Part shown: piece by piece, positions 37,017 through 44,832 of the stretch
Layout: each line of letters begins with the position of its first letter
How positions within the stretch are numbered: the first letter of the stretch is position 1
Source of the DNA: DASQZK01 sp963732905
GTDB lineage: Bacteria; Bacteroidota; Bacteroidia; Bacteroidales; GCA-2748055
Direction: 5' to 3'
Length of the DNA stretch: 64,000 nt
NCBI GenBank assembly: GCA_963732905.1
Contig: CAVTBM010000001.1
Location: 682,001-746,000, forward strand
Made by a program: the position numbers and the translations under genes
Notes under the pieces: generated by a model
Seen by the model: the letters and a program-made list of their open reading frames with translations, nothing else
Databases searched by the model: none
Told to the model about the DNA's origin: nothing

Positions 37017-38333
37017 TTATTTTCCTGACTTTCCGGTAAATTGCATCAGGACGTCTCTGTTCCCAGCAGTGAAAGCCATGAATATCAGAAGCGGAATCAA
37101 CGGCATGGCAAAGCGGGAAGCACCAAGCGGGCCGGTAGCAAAGGCAAGATACAGAAGGAGCAGGTAGAGAAAAACTTTCAGCCTCCAGTCCACTTGCCTG
37201 TTGAATGCAAATAAAACCAGACCTGCCAGTTTTACAAGGTTCACTAAAAAAATGAATATTAGTAAAAGACTCAGTCCCCCCGTTCCGCCGGAAAACAGGA
37301 ACCGCAAAGCCCCGCTGATCCCTCCGGTATTCAGGTAATAAAGAAAACCATTCTTTCCGGTTTCTGAAGAATGAATAAAATTCACCAGGTCGAACCTTCC
37401 CGGATCAAGAAAAAAACGAAGCATCCCTTTAATATGAAACCAGCCATATTCAAAAGGCTGTTCCATGATAACCTTTCTTGCACTCCCTGAAAGGAAGTCC
37501 ATTCGTTTACTATAATTATTAATGGTACCTGATTTTTTATAGAAATTATCTATGACTTCATCAGCTGTCGCTTTACCATCCTGGTTCATCAGGAAATAAT
37601 AAATATTATAATTGATGAGGTTGGTGGTCTGGATGCTTGAGAAACTGAATTTCCCGGTTTTTTCCAGGTTCCTGAAGCAATAGACAAAAACCAGTAAAAT
37701 GGGTATCAGAGACATGAGTAAAGGCCGCATTGTTTTCTTCCTGAGAGAGATCCATGAGAAATAAAGAAGGTTGGGAAATACAAAAAGATACATAACAGGT
37801 TTGGTAAAGGCAGCGAAAAAAATTAAGAGGTTATAGATGAGGAGTAAATTCAGCCGGCCTCGTTTCAGGTACAACACGAAATACCGGATTGCCAGAACCA
37901 GGATAAACTGGAAAAGGATTTCCGACATGATCAGTTGTGCATATATAAACTGGGCTGGAGAAAAGATAAAAGCCAGGATGACCCAATGGTCCGTTTTCCT
38001 GAGATAGCCCCATTCCATTGCAGTTTTCCTCATCAACAGTATACTCAGGACTGACAGGATGTTTTGCAGAAGTATGATGAACAGATCAGAAGCGAAGAAA
38101 AGGTGAGAAAAACCGATAAACATGGGATACAATGGTGGTCGCCTGGTATATTGGGAAGGATTGATATTTTCATCCAGTGAAGCGCAGTAAAAAATACCCC
38201 GGTTGGTTATATTTGAAGCTTCGGTAAGGTATTCAGCCGAATCTCTGAGGTACAGATTGTGGTTTTTAAGCTGTACCAGGAGGAAAAAGGTTTGAATGAT
38301 GATGACTGAAAACAAAAAGAAGTGTCTTTTCAT
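37017..38333 (-). CDS. GT39/ArnT-like membrane glycosyltransferase
   Basis: A 438-residue protein from MKRHFFLFS (an ATG at 38381 would add 16 polar residues). The first loop carries RDSAEYLTEA, with an acidic residue in the position of the GT-C catalytic base, and the following RRPPLYPMFIGF is typical of dolichyl-phosphate-mannose-type transferases. About ten helices follow, with no long soluble tail. It probably transfers a sugar from a polyprenyl-phosphate carrier in the inner membrane; donor and acceptor are unknown. It is likely in an operon with the membrane protein downstream. Confidence 0.8.
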   Translation of the reverse strand: MKRHFFLFSVIIIQTFFLLVQLKNHNLYLRDSAEYLTEASNITNRGIFYCASLDENINPSQYTRRPPLYPMFIGFSHLFFASDLFIILLQNILSVLSILLMRKTAMEWGYLRKTDHWVILAFIFSPAQFIYAQLIMSEILFQFILVLAIRYFVLYLKRGRLNLLLIYNLLIFFAAFTKPVMYLFVFPNLLYFSWISLRKKTMRPLLMSLIPILLVFVYCFRNLEKTGKFSFSSIQTTNLINYNIYYFLMNQDGKATADEVIDNFYKKSGTINNYSKRMDFLSGSARKVIMEQPFEYGWFHIKGMLRFFLDPGRFDLVNFIHSSETGKNGFLYYLNTGGISGALRFLFSGGTGGLSLLLIFIFLVNLVKLAGLVLFAFNRQVDWRLKVFLYLLLLYLAFATGPLGASRFAMPLIPLLIFMAFTAGNRDVLMQFTGKSGK

Positions 38334-38568
38334 CTGTGGATTCTGTTTTTTTGGTTCAGATCCTGTTTGGAATGACTTCACCGTAGAAATTTACCGGTAT
38401 TATTTTCTCATTCCAAACTCATGACTAAAATACAGAATTTGCCGGTTCCGGCAATTTGAAATAACCGTAAAACAAGTTTTTATAATAAGGCTGTTTTAGT
38501 AATCCGGAATGGTTGCATTCCGGTTAACAGATACAAAATCGGGTTATTCATCGTGGAATATGACAGGC

Positions 38569-39255
38569 TCAGTCTCTTACCGTTTGCAGCCTTCTGAAAT
38601 AACCAGCCGATGTGACTGCTATAGTCATGACTGCACCGCCCACGCCGACGTTTATCGCCAGAAAGGTGAGGATGTCAATTTGAAGGATATACCCCACACC
38701 TCCCAGCATACAGCTTATTCCGTTTACCAGGAAAGCGACACGAAGGATTTTGTCCGACCCGTTGTGTCCGAATACCGGGAAAATAAAAAACGATGAGAGT
38801 CCCAGAAACAACGTCCATCCGGTCATGTCGATCGATGTCAGGACCGATAACGGATTAGCTTGTACAAAATATTCAAGACCCGTGGTCTGACCGTGCAGTA
38901 GATTAAGTCTGACCGCACTGAGCTGAACAAAGTAATTCATACCCGACAATACGGCGAATGCCTGGGCAAATAACAGGCTAAGCCTGATCAGTCCTTTTTT
39001 CTTTTCAGGGGTAAAATCATAAAAACTGTGAATAAGGATCACATATACAGGTCCGAAAATAAGCATGAAAAACCTGGCCGTATTTTGCAGCGTCTGGCTG
39101 CCGGAATGGAAATATTGTACATAATCCTGAAGGTTTGTCCAGGTGAACAATGGGGGTTTGAGCGCAATGAGAACAAAGCAGATGATCCACATTACAAAAG
39201 TCAGCAATGTCAGTAAAGCCGACCAGTATCCGGTTTTAGCAGAAATATTATTCAT
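38569..39255 (-). CDS. six-helix membrane protein, unknown function
   Basis: A 228-residue protein with about six membrane helices near 12-33, 65-83, 92-112, 142-163, 172-192 and 196-216. The loop between helices 1 and 2 contains TWTNLQDYVQYFHSG. I cannot assign a family with confidence. It lies upstream of the GT39-like gene on the same strand with a 235-base gap to its chosen start. Confidence 0.7.
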   Translation of the reverse strand: MNNISAKTGYWSALLTLLTFVMWIICFVLIALKPPLFTWTNLQDYVQYFHSGSQTLQNTARFFMLIFGPVYVILIHSFYDFTPEKKKGLIRLSLLFAQAFAVLSGMNYFVQLSAVRLNLLHGQTTGLEYFVQANPLSVLTSIDMTGWTLFLGLSSFFIFPVFGHNGSDKILRVAFLVNGISCMLGGVGYILQIDILTFLAINVGVGGAVMTIAVTSAGYFRRLQTVRD

Positions 39256-39302
39256 GTTGATGAAATTGAGATGTTAATAAATTGTGATGTTTGCTTTTGA
39301 TG

Positions 39303-39821
39303 TCAGGATAGATATAAGCGAACATCCGGTTCATCTCTGTTGTCTTCCGGGGAGTACTGAAATATATTGATTTGGAGGGATTCCCTGATGGGGTATAAGG
39401 TCTTCATGACAAAAAGGCGAGTAGATATGACATTTTTAAAATGAAGCAAAGCATTTCGCTGATTCAGTGACTTATTAAACCAGAACGGCGTTTTCTCAAG
39501 GGCCGGAATTTTATAACGAAAACAGGATTTAGTGTTTGATTTTGCCGGTGTAAAGACCGTTTCTGTCCTGACTTTTTCCACGAACCTGTTGCTAAAAGGA
39601 AAATATGCAACAGCCGGAAAAGCAAGCATGACGCAGAATATATAACGAAATATTTTCGTGGTAATGCGCAAAGTCCGGCTTACATCGACATTCAGGCTCT
39701 CAGAAGGTTTAGTCCTGTTTCTCATTATTACCCTTTTAAAGGCGGGAAGAAGCACGCGGAAGCAAATCAAAAATCCTGCCATAACCATGATTTCACAACC
39801 GCTCCTTACAAAATGTTGCAA
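39303..39821 (-). CDS. possible hypothetical membrane protein (doubtful)
   Basis: A 172-codon frame, or 161 from an inner Met at 39788, with a single strong hydrophobic segment (IFRYIFCVMLAFPAVAYF) followed by a basic domain with no known motif. Direction matches its left neighbour, but the sequence is rich in Phe, Arg and Lys with no conserved pattern. The gene may be degenerate or spurious. Confidence 0.3.
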   Translation of the reverse strand: MQHFVRSGCEIMVMAGFLICFRVLLPAFKRVIMRNRTKPSESLNVDVSRTLRITTKIFRYIFCVMLAFPAVAYFPFSNRFVEKVRTETVFTPAKSNTKSCFRYKIPALEKTPFWFNKSLNQRNALLHFKNVISTRLFVMKTLYPIRESLQINIFQYSPEDNRDEPDVRLYLS

Positions 39822-39935
39822 TAACCCCGGGCTCTTGTTTTACGATCATTTTAACCAGATTCAAAAATCCCCGGTCTTTCCTTCTCACCTATTTTCACAG
39901 ACACTCCACTTTTCAACTATTCGTTTACCAAACTT

Positions 39936-40640
39936 CATTTGTGCATTCGTGGCTGACACATCTCATACGTGCATTCGTGGCTCCCACAACCCATTCGTGC
40001 ATTCGTGGCTTCCACAATTCATTCGTGCATTCGTGGCACCCACAATTCATTCGTGCATTCGTGGCTTCCACAACCCATTCGTGCATTCGTGGCACCCACA
40101 ATTCATTCGTGCATTCGTGGCTTCCACAACCCATTCGTGCATTCGTGGCTTCCACAATCCATTCGTGCTTATGGCTCCCACAATTCATTCGTGCATTCGT
40201 GGCTTCCACAATTCATTCGTGCATTCGTGGCTTCCACAACCCATTCGTGCATTCGTGGCTGCCACAATCTCATTCGTGCATTCGTGGCACCCACAATTCA
40301 TTAGTGCATTCGTGGCTTCCACAATTCATTCGTGCATTCGTGGCACCCACAATTCATTCGTGCATTCGTGGCTCCCACAATTCATTCGTGCACTTCGTGG
40401 CTTCCACATCCATTCGTGCATTCGTGGCTCCCACAATCATTAGTGCATTCGTGGCTTCCACAATTCATTCGTGCATTCGTGGCTTCCACAATTCATTCGT
40501 GCATTCGTGGCTTCCACAACCCATTCGTGCATTCGTGGCTTCCACAACTCATTCGTGCATTCGTGGCTTCCACAATTCATTCGTGCATTCGTGGCACCCA
40601 TAATTCATTCGTGCATTCGTGGCTCACACACCCTATTCGT
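39936..40640. repeat. 28-bp minisatellite, about 25 units
   Basis: The unit consensus is CATTCGTGCATTCGTGGC followed by a four-base variable block and ACAA plus two or three bases. CATTCGTG occurs twice per unit. The variable block is mostly TTCC, ACCC or TCCC, once each TGCC and TCAC. The unit near 40168 is shortened, and single-base indels occur at about 40271, 40390 and 40437. Because 28 is not a multiple of three, three units make a 28-residue pattern and all forward frames stay open for long stretches. Confidence 0.95.
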
Positions 40641-40703
40641 GTATCAGGCTCAGCTTAATTTTGTTTTTAGTGGAGTTAATTTCCTCACGTTATTTATTAT
40701 ACG

Positions 40704-40711
40704 TACTTTTG
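40704..40711 (+). promoter_or_regulatory. -7 promoter box for the DEAD-box helicase
   Basis: TACTTTTG matches TAnnTTTG. It lies 22 bases before the ATG at 40734 and 64 bases after the end of the minisatellite. The -33 element is not obvious. Confidence 0.5.
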
Positions 40712-40733
40712 CAGCTCATTTTTACACATATAT

Positions 40734-42431
40734 ATGTTAACATTTAATGCATTGGGTTTGTCGCCCAATCTGCTGAAGGCCATTGAAGATCTTGAATTCA
40801 CAATACCTACACCAGTACAGGAACAGATTATTCCTGTTGTTTTGGAAACAAAAAGCGACATCATCGGTCTTGCTCAGACCGGAACAGGTAAAACAGCCGC
40901 ATTCGGCTTACCATTAATTGAGCAGATAAATATTCAGAATAAGTCGGTACAGGTTTTAATCCTGTCACCCACGCGTGAATTATGTATCCAGATCTCCCGG
41001 GACCTGCAGACATACACAAAATATACGGCAGGTTTGGTGGTCGTCCCGGTTTACGGGGGAGCAAGCATTGACGGTCAGATTTCATCACTCAGGAGGGGAG
41101 CTCATATTATTGTGGCCACTCCCGGCAGGATGCTTGATCTGATCAACAGGAAGGTGGCCAATATTTCGGGCATCAAAACCGTAGTCCTCGATGAGGCCGA
41201 CGAAATGCTGAACATGGGTTTCCGCGAGGAACTGGACAGCATTCTTGAAAAAACCCCGGCAACAAAACGAACACTCTTATTCTCTGCCACCATGTCGTCC
41301 GACGTGGCGCGTATTGCCGGTAACTATCTCAGCAACCCGGTAAAAATAACCATCGGGAAACAAAATGCAGGTGCTGAAAATATCCGCCATATCTGGTACC
41401 AGGTGCATGCCGGTGACCGCTATCTGGCCTTAAAACGTATTGCGGATATCAATCCGGATATCTATGGAATCGTGTTTTGCCGTACCAGGATGGAAACAAA
41501 GGAAGTGGCCGATAAGCTGATCAAGGACGGCTACAATGCCGATGCCCTTCACGGAGACCTGTCCCAGTCTCAGCGCGACCATGTCATGAAAAGGTTCAGG
41601 GAACGGTCCCTTCAGATGCTTGTGGCTACCGACGTTGCTGCCAGGGGGATTGACGTGGACGACATTTCGCATGTGATTAACTATAATCTCCCCGAAGATA
41701 ATGAGATTTATACCCACCGCAGTGGACGTACCGGCAGGGCCAATAAGTCTGGAACCGCGATCTCTATTGTCAATTACAGGGAGAAAAACCGCATACCCCA
41801 GATCGAAAAAATGATCAACAAGACCTGCGAAAAGATGCCGTTGCCCACCGGCGAGGAGATCTGCAGGAAACAGCTTTTTAGCCTCATAGGAAAAATGGAA
41901 AATGTGGAAGTGGACGAAAAACAAATAGCCCCTTTCATGGAGACTGTAAATAAAAAACTGGAATGGCTCAGTAAGGAACAGGTTATCAAACATTTTGTAT
42001 CATTGGAATTCAACCGTTTCCTTGCTTATTACAAAAATGCTCCCGACCTGAACGCAAAGGTCAACGACAAGCAGGAGATTCAGGGACGGAGGAATGAGGG
42101 CGGCCGTCGTGAAAAAAGCCGTGAAAAAAGCCGTGAAAACAGAAGTTCCGCAGGGTACAGCCGGTTTTTCATTAATGTGGGAAAGAAAGATGGCGTTGAG
42201 CCAAGAAATATTATCGGGATGATCAACGATAATACACGTGACAGGGATATCAACATCGGTGCTATCGACATAAAAGACAGTTTCTCATTTTTTGAAGTAG
42301 GGGAGAAATATATCGGTACCATCATGAGTTCCTTCAGTAACAGCAAATACAGGGGGAGGAGTGTCCGTGTTGAAATGGTCGGTGAAAACCCGCAGAAGGA
42401 AAATAAGAAAAGATCTAATAAACGACGGTGA
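40734..42431 (+). CDS. DEAD-box RNA helicase with DbpA-type RNA-binding C-terminus
   Basis: A 565-residue ATP-dependent RNA helicase. Motifs: AQTGTGKT (47-54), PTREL (79-83), DEAD (153-156), SAT (184-186) and HRSGRTGR (328-335). A linker rich in Arg/Glu (REKSREKSREN, about 459-469) precedes a DbpA-like RNA-recognition domain (about 474-548, GYSRFFINVGKKDG) and a basic tail KKRSNKRR. DbpA-type domains bind structured 23S rRNA in large-subunit assembly, and related helicases help at low temperature. The long tandem array just upstream of the promoter is unusual. Confidence 0.95.
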   Translation: MLTFNALGLSPNLLKAIEDLEFTIPTPVQEQIIPVVLETKSDIIGLAQTGTGKTAAFGLPLIEQINIQNKSVQVLILSPTRELCIQISRDLQTYTKYTAGLVVVPVYGGASIDGQISSLRRGAHIIVATPGRMLDLINRKVANISGIKTVVLDEADEMLNMGFREELDSILEKTPATKRTLLFSATMSSDVARIAGNYLSNPVKITIGKQNAGAENIRHIWYQVHAGDRYLALKRIADINPDIYGIVFCRTRMETKEVADKLIKDGYNADALHGDLSQSQRDHVMKRFRERSLQMLVATDVAARGIDVDDISHVINYNLPEDNEIYTHRSGRTGRANKSGTAISIVNYREKNRIPQIEKMINKTCEKMPLPTGEEICRKQLFSLIGKMENVEVDEKQIAPFMETVNKKLEWLSKEQVIKHFVSLEFNRFLAYYKNAPDLNAKVNDKQEIQGRRNEGGRREKSREKSRENRSSAGYSRFFINVGKKDGVEPRNIIGMINDNTRDRDINIGAIDIKDSFSFFEVGEKYIGTIMSSFSNSKYRGRSVRVEMVGENPQKENKKRSNKRR

Positions 42432-42455
42432 CCCTTCCACCGGAAATTTAGGTGC

Positions 42456-42521
42456 AGGACGAACCATCTGTAAAAATGGCATCATTGAGTCATTTAGTCA
42501 GATGTGGTCGTCCTATTTTTT
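42456..42521 (+). terminator. probable terminator of the helicase gene
   Basis: AGGACGAACCATCTG (42456-42470) pairs with CAGATGTGGTCGTCCT (42499-42514) with one or two bulges; AAATG and CATTT inside the loop can extend the stem. Six T residues follow (42516-42521). It overlaps the stop codon of the convergent MG2 gene. Confidence 0.5.
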
Positions 42522-44813
42522 CGGGCCTACACTGAAATTGAACGTGCCGTAGCATGATTTGCCCTTTGCGTCTAATCCTTCAACAACCACTTCGTAATCT
42601 GTATCCTCATCACCGGTAAAGAAGGAAAGATTAACCTTTCCGTCGGGTCCGGTACTGACACCGGTTGTCCAAAGCAGTACATTCCGGAAATCGGGTTTAT
42701 CAAAACTGTCCCGGCCATCTGAATAATCCGGTGAAGCAAACTCAAAAAGGTGATCTGCAAAATGTGTTTTTTTCCTGGTATAGGAGCCTGAGAAATCAAC
42801 ATCAGAGAAATCATTGTTCTTTGTACGGATCACAATGATGCCGTCGAATACTTCTGCGCCAAGGAAATATTGTTTCTGTACCACACTGATCTCACGGATC
42901 AGAACCGGAGGGATCTTCATCACTACCGAAGGATCGAAAAGCGGAACGCCGTCAACCATATACAGTGGATGATCCCCAATGGTGCGGTTGGTGTATTTAT
43001 CAATAACCTTGAGATAGGCTTCCTTGTTTTTATGCAGGACCATTACCGGAGGAACAATTTCAAAAAACACTTCTTCAAGCAGAGGAAGTTCCACAAAGTC
43101 TTTCATCTGTATGGAGAAATCAGGCTTACCAAAAAAATCATATCTTCCGATGCAACTGTTTATGATCTGGAAATCCTTTATATGGTAAAGCCGTCTTATC
43201 TGCCAGGCGTAGAACAGACTGTTGAGTGTCCGGGAAAATGTTGTATCAATATCATCGGGGTAATGACTGAGACGGGCATTGCCGGGAAAATAATTATCAT
43301 CGATGGTGAAATAGGCATCCTGGAGGGTGTCGTTCGATTTAACAACAATATCACGATCCCCCTGAAGATCATGAACAGGGAAGCTGAAACGTCCTTTGCT
43401 ATCTGTAATACGCGGATATAATATAGTGCTGTCGCCCACAACCGACAGATATACCATTGTCCCGGTAAGAGGTTCTCCATTCTTTACCAGCTTCCCGTTA
43501 ACGGTAATCCCTGATTGATCCGGTTTGTAATCCATCTCCGGGAGAATGTCCTTTTCGGTGAACATCTCTTTGCCGTAGATGGCGAGAAAAGCGGAAGCCT
43601 CATATGGGTTGTCGAGATCCCAGTCTGCGGCCAGGGCTTTAAATTTCTCAGGTATTACCAGAAAACCGGGCAGGGAATATTGATTAAAAAGGGATCCCGC
43701 CTTTTTGCGCACACACACGGTAAGAATGGCATTTACAGGGTTTCCGGAAGCATCTCCTGTCTGAATGGCGAGCATCGCTTTTTCCCTGTTGCCGTAAGTT
43801 TTTTTATCTGTAACCGCATTCACTTTGATTTGTCCGCCAGGCCTGACGTAGACATAATTTTCAGCAATATTTCTCCCGTTTTCATCGGTAAGTTTAAACC
43901 TGCTGAAGCCGGATTCCAGCGTTGAGGTCTGAATCCTCATGGGTGAGATGAATGGTTTCCGGGGACCTGTACCGCGAAGATCCCTGACGTTCGTGATCTC
44001 AAGATAAAGCGGGGACGATTTTACAATAGAATCACTGGATTCAAGACTTACCTGAACTTGATCAAAGGACGATTCAACTTTTAGCAGTGATCCGCGACTG
44101 CGGTTAATTTCTACGGGTGCCCAGCGGTCAAAACCGGGAATGCTAAGAAAATATTTAGATGTTCCGGGCAGAAAGTCAAACCATGCAAGGTCATTCCTGA
44201 CAAAATGGATAGTCGAGAGGGTATCGTAATACTGGTCGACAACCCATCCTTTCCGGTTGAAAGGGGCGAGCGGGTGCCTGAATTCAATATAGACCCGGTT
44301 ATACAGGTTCTGATATACCGAGTCACCTTCGGGATACAGGCTGATTTCACCAATATCACCTTTGTTATCATCATCCTTTGCCGGGTAGTTGAACTGTCCT
44401 CCCTGTACCGGATTTAAAAGCAGCAGTTTCTTATAAAAGAAGGATTCAGCACCAAAATTTTTCATGTAATTAGTATAGGCTCTCAACACGTAAAATCCGG
44501 AAGAAATAAAGGAAGGCACGGTAAGGTTGCCGTTTCCCTTGCCGTCTTTTAGAAAAACCATGGTTTGGGCAACGGGTTCATTGAGGGTATTGAGGAGTTC
44601 GAGGTAAACGACTTTGGATCTGGTACTCATATCGTTCCGACCATCGAGGCATATGGGGCTGAACCAGATATCCTCCCCGGCGAAATATATATTGCGGTCA
44701 GTGGTGACATAAACGGATTCAAAGTTTTCACCGGCTGGTTGCTGACCGTAAAGGACGAAAAAGGAGGTGGTAAAGGCCAGTAGAAGAAAAGTTATGGATT
44801 GACGTTTTTTCAT
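42513..44813 (-). CDS. MG2-domain protein with TonB plug-like C-terminal region
   Basis: The 766-residue protein has a signal peptide (about 1-24). Residues about 32-135 form an MG2-type alpha-2-macroglobulin domain (VYVTTDRNIYFAGEDIWF), often seen near TonB receptors in Bacteroidota. More beta domains follow, including a carboxypeptidase-regulatory-like segment (about 430-490, GEPLTGTMVYLS). Residues about 595-670 resemble a TonB-receptor plug (YMVDGVPLFDPS, IREISVVQKQYFLGAEVFDGIIVIRTK), but no barrel follows. It is probably periplasmic or surface-linked and works with the TonB receptor encoded 19 bases upstream. It is the last gene of the operon that starts at 49565. Confidence 0.75.
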   Translation of the reverse strand: MKKRQSITFLLLAFTTSFFVLYGQQPAGENFESVYVTTDRNIYFAGEDIWFSPICLDGRNDMSTRSKVVYLELLNTLNEPVAQTMVFLKDGKGNGNLTVPSFISSGFYVLRAYTNYMKNFGAESFFYKKLLLLNPVQGGQFNYPAKDDDNKGDIGEISLYPEGDSVYQNLYNRVYIEFRHPLAPFNRKGWVVDQYYDTLSTIHFVRNDLAWFDFLPGTSKYFLSIPGFDRWAPVEINRSRGSLLKVESSFDQVQVSLESSDSIVKSSPLYLEITNVRDLRGTGPRKPFISPMRIQTSTLESGFSRFKLTDENGRNIAENYVYVRPGGQIKVNAVTDKKTYGNREKAMLAIQTGDASGNPVNAILTVCVRKKAGSLFNQYSLPGFLVIPEKFKALAADWDLDNPYEASAFLAIYGKEMFTEKDILPEMDYKPDQSGITVNGKLVKNGEPLTGTMVYLSVVGDSTILYPRITDSKGRFSFPVHDLQGDRDIVVKSNDTLQDAYFTIDDNYFPGNARLSHYPDDIDTTFSRTLNSLFYAWQIRRLYHIKDFQIINSCIGRYDFFGKPDFSIQMKDFVELPLLEEVFFEIVPPVMVLHKNKEAYLKVIDKYTNRTIGDHPLYMVDGVPLFDPSVVMKIPPVLIREISVVQKQYFLGAEVFDGIIVIRTKNNDFSDVDFSGSYTRKKTHFADHLFEFASPDYSDGRDSFDKPDFRNVLLWTTGVSTGPDGKVNLSFFTGDEDTDYEVVVEGLDAKGKSCYGTFNFSVGPKK

Positions 44814-44832
44814 GGTTCTGATAGACGGATAA

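Larger units (their letters stand above)
39822..40733. other. intergenic region with minisatellite and helicase promoter
   Basis: The 912-base gap consists mostly of the 28-bp minisatellite (39936-40640), followed by ~90 bases of AT-rich leader containing the -7 box of the helicase gene. Frames through the array are artefacts of the repeat. Confidence 0.7.

Noticed and set aside
39936..40640. CRISPR array
   Set aside because: The repeats are contiguous with no unique spacers and no cas genes are nearby; unit differences are small substitutions.
39941..40658. Long forward and reverse reading frames in the minisatellite
   Set aside because: They are products of a 28-base repeat that keeps all frames open; they have no start context and translate as HSCIRGFHN-like repeats.
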